16,427 bases of DNA from Bacteroidales bacterium (GTDB lineage: Bacteria > Bacteroidota > Bacteroidia > Bacteroidales > Muribaculaceae), in contig CAAGDX010000013.1 in NCBI GenBank assembly GCA_900768685.1, forward strand, positions 1 through 16,427, given 5' to 3'. The position numbers were made by a program, and so were the translations under genes. Position 1 is the stretch's first letter, and each line of letters opens with the position of its first letter. A model generated the notes under the pieces. That model ran no database searches, was not told where the DNA came from, and worked only from the letters and a program-made list of their open reading frames with translations. Shown here in pieces: positions 1 through 8,057 of this stretch.

Positions 1-1
1 G

Positions 2-23
2 ATAATAGACAAATTTCTATTAT
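2..23 (-). terminator. Possible hairpin over the end of rplT
   Basis: Bases 2-8 (ATAATAG) and 17-23 (CTATTAT) form a 7-bp inverted repeat with an 8-base loop that overlaps the rplT stop codon. It is AT-rich and therefore weak. The sequence beyond it, where a U-tract would lie, is outside the window, so it may be a terminator or a chance palindrome. Confidence 0.25.
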
Positions 24-370
24 GCGTTCTTAACCTTTTCAACAATCGCCTTAAATGCTGCTGGATTGTTGAGAGCGAGGTCTGCAAGTACCTTACGGTT
101 GATTTGGATGCCCGCTTTGTGGATAAGACCCATGAGTTTTGAGTAAGACAGGTCTTCAAGGCGCGCAGCCGCGTTTATACGCTGAATCCAGAGTGCGCGG
201 AAATTGCGCTTTTTAGCCTTACGGTCACGGTATGCGTAAGTAAGACCCTTTTCCCAAGTGTTTTTAGCTACGGTCCACACATTGCGGCGGCAACCGAAGT
301 AACCTCTTGTTAGTTTTAAGATTTTTTTTCTGCGTGCGCGTGACGCTACGTGGTTTACTGATCTTGGCAT
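20..370 (-). CDS. rplT: 50S ribosomal protein L20
   Basis: Large-subunit ribosomal protein L20, an early-assembly 23S rRNA binding protein. The 116-residue product is close to the usual 115-120. It has the typical basic N-terminal extension (MPRSVNHVASRARRKKILK), the YAYRDRKAKKRNFRALWIQRIN core and the C-terminal SYSKLMGLIHKAGIQINRK region with the NRKVLADLA segment. It is the last gene of thrS-infC-rpmI-rplT on the minus strand, 101 bases after rpmI. In many bacteria L20 represses its own operon by binding leader or intergenic RNA. Whether that happens here cannot be read directly, though the rpmI-rplT gap contains a hairpin. Identification is secure. Confidence 0.98.
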   Translation of the reverse strand: MPRSVNHVASRARRKKILKLTRGYFGCRRNVWTVAKNTWEKGLTYAYRDRKAKKRNFRALWIQRINAAARLEDLSYSKLMGLIHKAGIQINRKVLADLALNNPAAFKAIVEKVKNA

Positions 371-389
371 TTTTTTTCAGTTTGTGAAT

Positions 390-418
390 GTCAGCGGCTA
401 TTGCACTTTTGGGCTGAC
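390..418 (-). other. Hairpin in the rpmI-rplT spacer
   Basis: GTCAGC (390-395) and GCTGAC (413-418) form a 6-bp stem with a 17-base loop in the 101-base gap before rplT. On the transcript it has no U-run directly after it, so it does not look like an intrinsic terminator. It could be an mRNA processing site or a protein-binding structure, for example for L20. That role is speculation from position only. Confidence 0.35.
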
Positions 419-471
419 CATTCGGTTAATAAAATGTTTAAAAAATCACGAATTAAAAATGAAACCTAAAG

Positions 472-669
472 TTACTTGAGGGCAAGTAATGCCTTTACGT
501 TACCTTCATCTACCTTTGCAATGAGAGAGAAGTGGGTAAGGTTTCTTTTCTGTTTTTTAGTTTTCTTGGTCAGGATGTGACTTTTGAAAGCATGTTTTCT
601 TTTGATTTTTCCTGATCCGGTAAGGGCGAACCTCTTTTTGGCACCGGAGTTAGTTTTAATCTTTGGCAT
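472..669 (-). CDS. rpmI: 50S ribosomal protein L35
   Basis: Small basic large-subunit protein L35, 65 residues, the normal family length. The start MPKIKTNSGAKKRFALTGSG and the KIKRKHAFKSHILTKKTKKQKRNL stretch are family hallmarks. The short C-terminus ends in VKALLALK. It lies between infC (85 bases upstream) and rplT on the minus strand, the standard infC-rpmI-rplT order. No separate promoter was recognised in front of it, so it is presumably made from the thrS-infC transcript. Identification is secure. Confidence 0.97.
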   Translation of the reverse strand: MPKIKTNSGAKKRFALTGSGKIKRKHAFKSHILTKKTKKQKRNLTHFSLIAKVDEGNVKALLALK

Positions 670-754
670 TTTTGTTACGTTAAAGTTATTAATTCGAGTT
701 ATAATATCTGATAGCCGACACGCGACCTTGATATTCAGTTTAATAGATGTTTTT

Positions 755-1354
755 TTACTTTGCTTTTTTTGGCGACAGCATGATAATCATACGTTTTCCT
801 TCAAGGAGTGGCATTTGTTCCACTTTGCCGTATTCTTCAAGGTCGTTTGCAAAGCGGAGGAGTAATACTTCGCCTTGTTCTTTGAAGAGGATTGAGCGTC
901 CTTTGAAAAAGACGTATGCTTTCACTTTAGAACCTTCCTTAAGGAACTCAATGGCATGCTTGAGCTTGAAGTTGTAGTCGTGGTCGTCTGTTTGTGGTCC
1001 GAAACGGATTTCTTTCACAACCACTTTTGCAGCTTTTGCTTTCTGCTCTTTGAGTCGCTTTTTCTGCTGGTACATAAACTTCTGGTAATCCAGAATTTTA
1101 CATACGGGCGGCTGAGCGTTTGGTGAGATTTCAATAAGGTCCAGTCCCAAGTCGTCTGCAATGGCAAGTGCATCATGGATGGAATAGATACCCGTTTCCA
1201 CATTGTCGCCAACAAGACGTACTTCGCGTGCATGAATTTGCTCGTTTATCGCATAGGCGTCTTTGTCGTTTTTGCGAGTATCGGGTTTACGCTGCTGCTG
1301 TTGAGGAGCGTTGTTTGGGCGTTGTTGCCCTGCATTTTGAGGTTTTTTATCCAT
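755..1354 (-). CDS. infC: Translation initiation factor IF-3
   Basis: IF-3 binds the 30S subunit, checks start-codon/initiator tRNA pairing and prevents subunit joining. The 199-residue product has a low-complexity Gln/Pro/Asn-rich head (about residues 1-30), the N-terminal domain (about 33-100, with INEQIHAREVRLVG and PPVCKILDYQKFMYQQKK), a lysine-rich linker (about 100-112), and the RNA-binding C-terminal domain (KEIRFGPQTDDHDYNFKLKHA onward). The ATG start is chosen because an in-frame TGA lies directly before it. The start is therefore a normal ATG, not the rare AUU used for autoregulation in enteric bacteria. It begins 10 bases after the thrS stop, so translation may be coupled. The extended Gln-rich head is longer than in E. 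coli IF-3. Confidence 0.97.
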   Translation of the reverse strand: MDKKPQNAGQQRPNNAPQQQQRKPDTRKNDKDAYAINEQIHAREVRLVGDNVETGIYSIHDALAIADDLGLDLIEISPNAQPPVCKILDYQKFMYQQKKRLKEQKAKAAKVVVKEIRFGPQTDDHDYNFKLKHAIEFLKEGSKVKAYVFFKGRSILFKEQGEVLLLRFANDLEEYGKVEQMPLLEGKRMIIMLSPKKAK

Positions 1355-1364
1355 TCAAGAGTTG

Positions 1365-3302
1365 TTAGTTGTTTGTCATTGCTTGGACTTCTGCTTCCAA
1401 ATTTTGTGCAAAGGTAATAATTTTTTGCGAACCTTTATCTCCTTCGCCCTGTTTTCTTACAGAAACTTCGCCATTTTCTGCTTCTTTTTCACCCACGATG
1501 AGCATATATGGTATTCTTTTCAGCTCATTGTCGCGAATTTTCTTACCGATTTTTTCATTTCTGTCGTCAACTTCCACGCGGATGTTGTGTTCTTCGAGCT
1601 GACGTTTTACTTCGTATGCGTAATCGTTGAATTTTTCGCTGATTGGGAGAATAACAGCCTGCTCCGGTGTGAGCCACAATGGGAATTTACCTGCCGTGTG
1701 CTCCAGGAGTACGGCAACGAAGCGTTCCATAGAGCCGAATGGTGCACGGTGAATCATAACAGGACGGTGTTTCTGGTTGTCGCTGCCTGTGTATTCAAGT
1801 TGGAAACGTTCCGGGAGGTTGTAGTCAACCTGGATAGTACCGAGCTGCCAACGGCGTCCGATAGCATCTTTAACCATAAAGTCGAGTTTAGGTCCGTAGA
1901 ATGCGGCTTCACCGAGTTCCTTGCGTGCCTTGAGTCCTTTTTCTTCGCAGGCTTCAATGATAGCTGTTTCTGCGAGGTGCCAGTTTTCGTCGCTACCGAT
2001 GTATTTTTCTTTGTTTTTCGGGTCGCGGAGAGAAATCTGAGCTTCAAAGTTCTCAAAGTTCAGTGCTTTGAAGATATAGAAAATGATATCCATCACTTTC
2101 AGGAATTCTTCTTTTATTTGTTCCGGTGCACAGAAGATGTGAGCATCGTCTTGAGTAAATCCGCGTACACGTGTCAGTCCGTGGAGCTCACCGCTCTGTT
2201 CGTAGCGGTAAACGGTTCCGAATTCTGCCAGGCGGAGAGGAAGCTCACGGTAGCTGCGAGGGAATGCTTTGAAGATTTCGCAGTGGTGAGGGCAGTTCAT
2301 AGGTTTGAGAAGGTATTCTTCGCCTTCTTCCGGAGTGTGGATAGGCTGGAAAGAGTCTTTTCCGTATTTTGCGTAGTGTCCGGAAGTTACGTAGAGCATC
2401 TTGTTACCTATATGCGGAGTGATTACCTGGAGGTAACCGTATTTTTTCTGAATTTTGCGGAGAAACTGCTCGAGGCGGTCACGGAGAGCGGCACCTTTAG
2501 GGAGCCACAAAGGCAGACCTGCACCCACGTTTTGTGAGAATGCGAAGAGTTCCATTTCCTTGCCGAGTTTGCGGTGGTCGCGTTTCTTTGCTTCTTCCAG
2601 CAGGGCAAGGTATTCATCGAGCATTTTCTTTTTAGGGAATGTCACGCCATAAACGCGTACGAGCTGGTCGCGTTTTTCATCGCCACGCCAGTAAGCACCT
2701 GCGAGTGACATGATTTTCACAGCCTTGATAGGTGCGGTGTTAGGGATGTGCGGACCGCGGCAAAGGTCTGTGAAAGAGCCTTGTGTGTATGTTGTGATAT
2801 GTCCGTCTTCAAGTTCGCTGATGAGTTCGCACTTGTATTTTTCGCCTCTGTCGCCAAAGAGTTTGAGTGCATCTTCTTTGGAGATATCGGCACGCTTGAT
2901 TTCTTCTTTGCGTTGTGCGAGTTCCAGCATTTTCTTTTCAATTTTACCAAAGTCCGCAGCTGTGATTTGGTGTTCACCCGGGTCGATATCGTAGTAGAAC
3001 CCGTTTTCAATAGCCGGACCGATACCGAATTTCACGCCGGGATACAATTCCTGGAGAGCTTCGGCAAGAAGGTGAGCGGAACTATGCCAGAAAGCGTGTT
3101 TGCCTTCCGGGTCATCCCATTTGAAAAGTTTAATGCTGCCATCACCTTCCAGAGGACGAGATAAATCCCATTCTTCATCGTTAACTGATGCAGCGAGCAC
3201 GTCTTGAGCAAGGCGTGGACTGATGCTTTCTGCTATTTGCAGAGGTGTGATGCCATTTTCGTATTCTTTAACATCACCGTTTGGAAATGTAACTTTAATC
3301 AT
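1365..3302 (-). CDS. thrS: Threonyl-tRNA synthetase
   Basis: Class II synthetase that charges tRNA-Thr and edits Ser-tRNA-Thr. The 645 residues follow the usual plan. There is an N-terminal TGS domain (about 1-61). The editing domain has HSSAH (H73, H77) and CRGPH (C181, H185). The catalytic core (about 245-540) carries the zinc ligands C337 (MNCPHH), H388 (DDAHIF) and H518 (MIHRAPFG). The anticodon-binding domain (about 545-640) contains AVILPISEKFNDYAYEVKRQL. All key residues are present, so the enzyme should be active and editing-competent. It is the first gene of the operon with infC, rpmI and rplT. A candidate -7 promoter element lies at 3368-3375 and leaves a leader of about 60 bases. 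Confidence 0.98.
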   Translation of the reverse strand: MIKVTFPNGDVKEYENGITPLQIAESISPRLAQDVLAASVNDEEWDLSRPLEGDGSIKLFKWDDPEGKHAFWHSSAHLLAEALQELYPGVKFGIGPAIENGFYYDIDPGEHQITAADFGKIEKKMLELAQRKEEIKRADISKEDALKLFGDRGEKYKCELISELEDGHITTYTQGSFTDLCRGPHIPNTAPIKAVKIMSLAGAYWRGDEKRDQLVRVYGVTFPKKKMLDEYLALLEEAKKRDHRKLGKEMELFAFSQNVGAGLPLWLPKGAALRDRLEQFLRKIQKKYGYLQVITPHIGNKMLYVTSGHYAKYGKDSFQPIHTPEEGEEYLLKPMNCPHHCEIFKAFPRSYRELPLRLAEFGTVYRYEQSGELHGLTRVRGFTQDDAHIFCAPEQIKEEFLKVMDIIFYIFKALNFENFEAQISLRDPKNKEKYIGSDENWHLAETAIIEACEEKGLKARKELGEAAFYGPKLDFMVKDAIGRRWQLGTIQVDYNLPERFQLEYTGSDNQKHRPVMIHRAPFGSMERFVAVLLEHTAGKFPLWLTPEQAVILPISEKFNDYAYEVKRQLEEHNIRVEVDDRNEKIGKKIRDNELKRIPYMLIVGEKEAENGEVSVRKQGEGDKGSQKIITFAQNLEAEVQAMTNN

Positions 3303-3327
3303 CTGATACTTAATTGTTTACCTATAA

Positions 3328-3350
3328 ACAGCCACATACAACGCAGCTGT
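3328..3350 (-). other. Small hairpin in the thrS leader
   Basis: ACAGC (3328-3332) and GCTGT (3346-3350) can pair with a 13-base loop in the transcript between the predicted promoter and the thrS start. The stem has only 5 bp and is followed by an AU-rich stretch. This does not resemble a T-box. It is recorded as a possible leader structure only. Confidence 0.2.
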
Positions 3351-3367
3351 CAAACAAATTTCGGCTG

Positions 3368-3375
3368 CAAATTTA
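3368..3375 (-). promoter_or_regulatory. Candidate -7 element for the thrS operon
   Basis: On the minus strand this reads TAAATTTG followed by C, a perfect TAnnTTTG match to the Bacteroidetes -7 consensus, 66 bases upstream of thrS. The expected -33 TTTG/TTG about 20 bases further upstream is poor (only TGTG near 3394-3397). The assignment therefore rests on the -7 match and on position. Confidence 0.5.
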
Positions 3376-3429
3376 CGGAATTTTTTTGACTTTCACATTA
3401 TTTAATAATAATTATTTTCTTACTGCAAA

Positions 3430-3448
3430 TTCAAGATTATCACTTGAA
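3430..3448 (-). terminator. Weak candidate terminator after lpd
   Basis: TTCAAG (3430-3435) and CTTGAA (3443-3448) make a 6-bp stem with a 7-base loop, about 30 bases past the lpd stop. In the direction of transcription only TTTG follows, so there is no real U-tract. It may be a weak terminator of the glycine cleavage operon. No better one is visible in the 173-base gap before thrS. Confidence 0.3.
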
Positions 3449-3475
3449 CAGTAATATATATTATGAAGCAGGCTC

Positions 3476-4780
3476 TTATTTTGCTGCGAGTGAAATTACT
3501 TCTGAAAGTGTGGGGTGGGAGTGTATGGTTTTAGAGATATCTGCAGTGGTGAGGTTTGCGGAAATGGCGAGTGCCACCTCGGTGATGATGTCTGAAGCAT
3601 GCGGACCGCAAATGTGACAGCCGAGGATTTTGCCTGTGGCGGCTTCTGAAATCATTTTTACTATCCCGTCTGTTTCACCGAGGGCAAGTGCTTTGCCATT
3701 TGAGCGGAAAAGCGTCTTGGTGACTTTAATTTCAATGCCTTGTTCTTTGCACTGCTCCTCCGTCAGACCTACCATGGCACATTCCGGAATTGTGAACACT
3801 GCGGAGGGTACGATATCCGTATTTATCTCTTTGCCAAGCACTTTCATGCCTTGTGCGGTGGCAGCATGAGCGAGCATACATTTTCCGTTTACGTCGCCTA
3901 TAGCATAAATGCCCGTAACCGTGGTCATAAAGTTTTCATCTGTAATAATGCCTTTACGTCCTACTTCAATGCCGATTTTTTCCACTCCGGCAGGAATAAC
4001 CGGTGTGCGTCCCACTGCCATGAGTACGCAGTCCGTGTCAACAGTAAGTACCTTGCCTTTTGCTTCGTATGTCACTTTCAAGCCAGGCTCAATGGCAGTT
4101 ACCGCTGCGGAAGTGATGATTTTTATTCCTTTTCCGGAAAGCACGTTTTTCAGCCTTTTGGAGATGTCTTTGTCAAAAGGAGGAAGAATTTCTTTGCAGT
4201 ATTCCACGATTGTTACTTCCACGCCAAAAGAGTTGAGAATGTAAGCGAACTCCATACCTATTACACCGCCGCCGATAATGCAAATTCTCTCCGGCAGCAC
4301 AGACATATCAAGCAGAGTGTCACTGTCTATGGCAAGTTCCGCACCCGGGATTGGCAAGCGTGAAGGCTTTGAGCCTGTGGCGATTACGATTTTTGGAGCG
4401 GTAAACTGCTCGCCGTTACATTCCACGGTGTTTTTATCAGTAAAAACGGCTTCTCCTTTCACTACGTTGCATTTTCCGAGTAGCATTTGGATGCCGCTGC
4501 GGAGTTGCTCCACAATAGCATTTTTGCGAGCAACGGCTGCAGAGAAATCAAGGCTTACGTTTTCCGCTTTTATCCCGAAAACGGTAGCCTCAGCGATGGT
4601 GGAAGCTACTTCCGCAGAGCGGCAGAGAGCTTTTGTGGGTATGCAACCGCGATTGAGACAAGTGCCGCCAAGTTCTCCTTTTTCTATAAGAGTGACGGAA
4701 AGACCTTCGGCGGCAGCCTCGGCAGCCATTTCGTAGCCGCCGGGACCTGCACCGATAATAATAATGTCTGAACTGTTCAT
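3476..4780 (-). CDS. lpd: Dihydrolipoyl dehydrogenase (L-protein of glycine cleavage system)
   Basis: FAD-dependent flavoprotein that re-oxidises the dihydrolipoyl arm of H-protein with NAD+. The 434 residues show an N-terminal FAD-binding motif (IIIIGAGPGGYEMA), the redox disulfide C41/C46 in GGTCLNRGCIPTK, a second dinucleotide fold (IICIIGGGVIGMEFA-like GGGVIG segment), the FAD-contacting YAIGDVNG, and the C-terminal dimerisation domain with the catalytic HPTLSE (H422, E427). It is slightly shorter than typical 450-475-residue enzymes but has every active-site element. It overlaps gcvPB by 4 bases (ATGA), indicating translational coupling and dedication to the glycine cleavage complex. It could also serve 2-oxoacid dehydrogenases, because this family shares subunits. 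Confidence 0.95.
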   Translation of the reverse strand: MNSSDIIIIGAGPGGYEMAAEAAAEGLSVTLIEKGELGGTCLNRGCIPTKALCRSAEVASTIAEATVFGIKAENVSLDFSAAVARKNAIVEQLRSGIQMLLGKCNVVKGEAVFTDKNTVECNGEQFTAPKIVIATGSKPSRLPIPGAELAIDSDTLLDMSVLPERICIIGGGVIGMEFAYILNSFGVEVTIVEYCKEILPPFDKDISKRLKNVLSGKGIKIITSAAVTAIEPGLKVTYEAKGKVLTVDTDCVLMAVGRTPVIPAGVEKIGIEVGRKGIITDENFMTTVTGIYAIGDVNGKCMLAHAATAQGMKVLGKEINTDIVPSAVFTIPECAMVGLTEEQCKEQGIEIKVTKTLFRSNGKALALGETDGIVKMISEAATGKILGCHICGPHASDIITEVALAISANLTTADISKTIHSHPTLSEVISLAAK

Positions 4781-6243
4781 TGTGCGTTTGGTGTAAGTTC
4801 CGTATAATTTACAATCGGATGAAGAGCCGCCTCCGTATCGTCCGGGTGAGAGATAGGACAGTTGTGAGGAGCTGATTTCACAATTTCCGGATTTTCCTTT
4901 GCTTCGATAGCGATGTCACGCATAACGGCAATGAAATCGTCCAGAGTGTCAAGCGATTCCGTTTCCGTAGGTTCTATCATGAGTGATTCGTGGAAAAGGA
5001 GCGGGAAATAGATAGTAGGAGCATGGTAGCCGTGGTCCAAGAGGCGTTTTGCCACATTGAGTGTGGTCACGCCGGTGGATTTGTCTGCAAGACCGTCAAA
5101 TACAAACTCGTGCTTGCAAACGCCTTCAATAGGCAAGAGATACAAGTCTTTGAGTTTTTCTTTCACATAGTTTGCGTTCAGTGTGGCGAGTGGTCCCACG
5201 AGTTTTATGTTTTCTTTTCCGAGTGAGAGTATATAACTCAATGCACGGAGGATAACGGCGTAATTTCCGAGGTGACTTGATACTCTGCCAAGAGCGGAGT
5301 CATTGCAAACAAGGTCGTAAGTACCGTCTTCTTTACGGATTACTTTAGGATTAGGCAAGAATTGCTCCAGTCCTTTTCTTACACCTACGGGACCTGCACC
5401 CGGTCCACCGCCGCCATGAGGAGTGGAGAACGTTTTGTGCAGATTTATGTGCATCACGTCAAAGCCCATATCGCCGGGACGAGCAATTCCGAGCATAGGG
5501 TTGAGATTAGCACCGTCGTAGTAGAGCAAAGCACCTGCAGCGTGGACGAGTTCCGCAATTTCCGGAATGTTTTTTTCAAAAATACCGAGAGTGTTCGGGT
5601 TTGTCATCATCATTGCGGCAACAGTATCGTCAAGTAGGGGTTTGAGGTCTTCCACGTCAACAGTGCCATCCGGTCTGCTCTTTACTTCCACAATTTCCAG
5701 TCCTGCCACAGCAGCACTTGCCGGGTTAGTTCCATGAGCGGAGTCAGGCACAATCACTTTAGTGCGTTTGCTGTCACCGCGGCTGTTGTGATAAGCACGA
5801 ATTACCATCAGTCCCGTGAGTTCACCGTGAGCACCTGCATACGGGTTGAGTGTAAACTCGCTCATACCACCTATTTCTGCAAGATACTGCTGAAGAATAT
5901 AGTATGCTTCAAGGGCACCTTGAGCAGCTTTTGCGGGAGTGTCCGGGTGGAGTTGTGCAAAAGCGGGGTGAGAAGACATTTCTTCGTTGATTTTAGGATT
6001 GTACTTCATAGTGCAAGAGCCTAAAGGATAGAAACCGGTATCAACGCCGAAATTGTTGTTACTCATATTGTTATAGTGGCGAACCACTGTAGGTTCGTCA
6101 ACTTCCGGCAGGTCTAATTCGGATTTGCGAGCAATGCAGTCGCAAATTTCCACGTCAGGAAGATTGTTTTGCGGATATTTGTAGCCTTTTCTCCCTTTGC
6201 TTGAAAGTTCAAATATGAGGCGGCTATAAAATTCACGATTCAT
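4777..6243 (-). CDS. gcvPB: Glycine dehydrogenase (decarboxylating) subunit 2
   Basis: PLP-carrying half of the two-subunit P-protein. With gcvPA it decarboxylates glycine and passes the aminomethyl group to lipoyl-H-protein. The product has 488 residues. The PLP lysine is K270 in INLHKTFSTPHGGGGPGAG, a hallmark of this family, preceded by the cofactor-region motifs DSAHGTNPASA (from D167) and YYDGANLNPM (from Y241). The stop codon of gcvPB overlaps the lpd start by 4 bases, and it begins 31 bases after gcvPA. As far as I know, P-protein in the best-known Bacteroides is a single fused chain of about 950 residues, so the split form is notable here. The identification itself is clear. Confidence 0.96.
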   Translation of the reverse strand: MNREFYSRLIFELSSKGRKGYKYPQNNLPDVEICDCIARKSELDLPEVDEPTVVRHYNNMSNNNFGVDTGFYPLGSCTMKYNPKINEEMSSHPAFAQLHPDTPAKAAQGALEAYYILQQYLAEIGGMSEFTLNPYAGAHGELTGLMVIRAYHNSRGDSKRTKVIVPDSAHGTNPASAAVAGLEIVEVKSRPDGTVDVEDLKPLLDDTVAAMMMTNPNTLGIFEKNIPEIAELVHAAGALLYYDGANLNPMLGIARPGDMGFDVMHINLHKTFSTPHGGGGPGAGPVGVRKGLEQFLPNPKVIRKEDGTYDLVCNDSALGRVSSHLGNYAVILRALSYILSLGKENIKLVGPLATLNANYVKEKLKDLYLLPIEGVCKHEFVFDGLADKSTGVTTLNVAKRLLDHGYHAPTIYFPLLFHESLMIEPTETESLDTLDDFIAVMRDIAIEAKENPEIVKSAPHNCPISHPDDTEAALHPIVNYTELTPNAQ

Positions 6244-6274
6244 AATTCAAAAAATTCTTTAGAGGGGTATTAGA

Positions 6275-7600
6275 CTATAAATTTTCTATAATTTCCGCGA
6301 GTTTATCCATCTCTTCCACGGTCTGTTTTTCCGTCACGGCAACGAGCAACAGGTTTTCCGCTATTGCCACGCCTGCGAGGATACCGGATTTAAGTGCTTC
6401 TTCAACAATGCACTTAGCCGGAACTTGAGTGGTGAGAGTAAATTCGTTCAGGAAAGTTTTGTCGGGGTAGGTGAGGGCGGCTTTACCGGTTTTGCAGATT
6501 TTGTCTGCGAGGTAATGAGCGCCGTTTATGCCCAGGCGATTTATTTCGCAAAGTCCCGCCTTACCGTTCAGTGCTGTATAGACAGTTACGAAAAGCGACA
6601 TAAGTCCCTGGTTTGAACAGATGTTACTTGTGGCTTTTTCGCGGCGAATGTGCTGTTCACGAGCCTGGAGAGTGAGAACAAACACTCGGCGTCCGTCGGC
6701 ATCTTTTGTGGCACCCACAATACGTCCCGGAATTTTTCTCATAAGCGGCTTTTTGACAGCCATAAAGCCAAGGTACGGACCACCATAGCACAATGGAATG
6801 CCAAGTGACTGAGCATCACCTACTGCCACGTCTGCACCCCATTCTCCCGGGGTTTTGATTACTGCGAGGTCTGCAGCGATGCAGTTCATAATGAGCAGAG
6901 TTTTGTGTGCATGGCAAGCATCAGCCCAGCCCGTGTAATCTTCAATAATTCCATAGCGATTTCGTAGCGGAACAATCACACCGGCGATATCGTCACCTGC
7001 AACAATGCTTTCAAAAGCAGCCTTGTCTGCAACACCGCCATTTTCCGGTATTTCCACTATTTCCACGCCGTGATAGTGAGCATAAGTGTCGATAGTTTCT
7101 CTTACCGCATTGTGCAAGAGAGCGGAAACAAGCACTTTTTTACGTTTGCGAGCGGCAGAAACAGCCATCATCATGGCTTCTGCGGTAGCAGTGCCGCCGT
7201 CGTACATGGAAGCATTTGAAATTTCCATATCTGTCAGTCGGCAGATAATAGACTGATATTCAAATATATATTGGAGTGTTCCTTGTGAGATTTCCGGTTG
7301 ATACGGAGTGTAAGCCGTTAGGAATTCAGAGCGAGCGATTATAGACTTCACGGCAGCGGGAGCTTCATGGTCGTAAAAACCGTTACCTGCAAAGCAAACG
7401 AGGTTGCTGTTTTTCTTTCCGAGGCAGTCAAAGAAGCGGCGAACTTCCGTTTCGCTCATTTCAGAGGGCAGGTCGTAGTCTTTCTTGAATTTCAGTTGCT
7501 CCGGCACATCGCTGTACAGGTCGTCAAGACTATTCAGTCCGCAACATTCAAGCATAGACTTAATGTCCTCCTCGGTGTGTGGAAGATATCTGTGAGACAT
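6275..7600 (-). CDS. gcvPA: Glycine dehydrogenase (decarboxylating) subunit 1
   Basis: N-terminal half of the P-protein of the glycine cleavage complex. It is PLP-fold related but lacks the PLP lysine, and it pairs with gcvPB to make the active alpha2beta2 enzyme. The 441 residues begin MSHRYLPHTEEDIKSMLECCG. They contain the family segments FAGNGFYDHEAPAAVKSI, TAYTPYQPEISQGTLQYIFEYQ, SNASMYDGGTATAEAMMMA and LCYGGPYLGFMAVKK, plus REQHIRREKATSNICSNQ near the C-terminal part. The length matches stand-alone subunit 1 proteins (about 440-450). It sits 36 bases after gcvH and 31 bases before gcvPB, so the two halves should be made together. There is no sign of a frameshift joining the two, so this is a true two-gene arrangement rather than a broken fused gene. 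Confidence 0.96.
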   Translation of the reverse strand: MSHRYLPHTEEDIKSMLECCGLNSLDDLYSDVPEQLKFKKDYDLPSEMSETEVRRFFDCLGKKNSNLVCFAGNGFYDHEAPAAVKSIIARSEFLTAYTPYQPEISQGTLQYIFEYQSIICRLTDMEISNASMYDGGTATAEAMMMAVSAARKRKKVLVSALLHNAVRETIDTYAHYHGVEIVEIPENGGVADKAAFESIVAGDDIAGVIVPLRNRYGIIEDYTGWADACHAHKTLLIMNCIAADLAVIKTPGEWGADVAVGDAQSLGIPLCYGGPYLGFMAVKKPLMRKIPGRIVGATKDADGRRVFVLTLQAREQHIRREKATSNICSNQGLMSLFVTVYTALNGKAGLCEINRLGINGAHYLADKICKTGKAALTYPDKTFLNEFTLTTQVPAKCIVEEALKSGILAGVAIAENLLLVAVTEKQTVEEMDKLAEIIENL

Positions 7601-7636
7601 TTTGTTTCAGGATTGAGAGTATGAAAAATAGCGGTA

Positions 7637-8008
7637 TTAGTGTTCAGCTTCGCAGAGAGCCTTGTAAGCGTCCTCGTCCATAAGGTTTTCGAGTTCGCAC
7701 GGGTCTGAGAGTTCCACTTTTATAATCCAGTTAGCCATAGCGTCTTCGTTCACGAGGCGAGGGTTGTCTGCAAGTGCTTCATTCACTTCAATGACAGTAC
7801 CGCTTACGGGTGCGATAAGGTCACTGGCAGCCTTTACGCTTTCAATAGCACCAAATTCTTCACCTGCTTCAATTTCGTCGTCAACTTCAGGCATATCAAC
7901 GTAAACCACATTACCAAGAGAACGCTGTGCATAGTCTGAAATGCCGATAAAACCGATGTTACCTTCAACCTTTACGTATTCGTGAGTTTCTGAATAATAA
8001 ATAGCCAT
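7637..8008 (-). CDS. gcvH: Glycine cleavage system H-protein
   Basis: Lipoyl carrier that shuttles the aminomethyl group between P-, T- and L-proteins. The 123-residue product is of normal length. It starts MAIYYSETHEYVKVEGN and carries the lipoylation site K59 in FGAIESVKAASDL, inside the usual hybrid-motif fold with SGTVIEVNEAL following. The acidic C-terminus (about 95-123) is typical. It lies 49 bases after gcvT and 36 bases before gcvPA on the same transcript. Lipoylation needs LipA/LipB or LplA, none of which is encoded in the window. Confidence 0.97.
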   Translation of the reverse strand: MAIYYSETHEYVKVEGNIGFIGISDYAQRSLGNVVYVDMPEVDDEIEAGEEFGAIESVKAASDLIAPVSGTVIEVNEALADNPRLVNEDAMANWIIKVELSDPCELENLMDEDAYKALCEAEH

Positions 8009-8057
8009 AGTGTTTATTGTGTTTTAATGTTTATGATAGATTTTTATTCTTAAATTT

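Noticed and set aside
1362..2537. Long plus-strand open frame of 391 codons opposite thrS
   Set aside because: It lies wholly antisense to a clearly identified thrS, has a Phe/Val/Cys-rich composition typical of the reverse of a coding frame, and shows no recognisable domain.
3303..3367. T-box leader upstream of thrS
   Set aside because: The leader is about 60 bases, there is no T-box consensus or terminator/antiterminator pair, and T-boxes are not typical of this phylum.
3740..4363. Plus-strand open frame of 207 codons opposite lpd
   Set aside because: Antisense shadow of lpd with a His/Phe/Cys-rich, unfolded-looking translation.
6244..6274. gcvPA/gcvPB as a single gcvP gene broken by a frameshift
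   Set aside because: Each half has its own start and stop, the length normal for stand-alone subunits, and a 31-base spacer. This is the known two-subunit arrangement.
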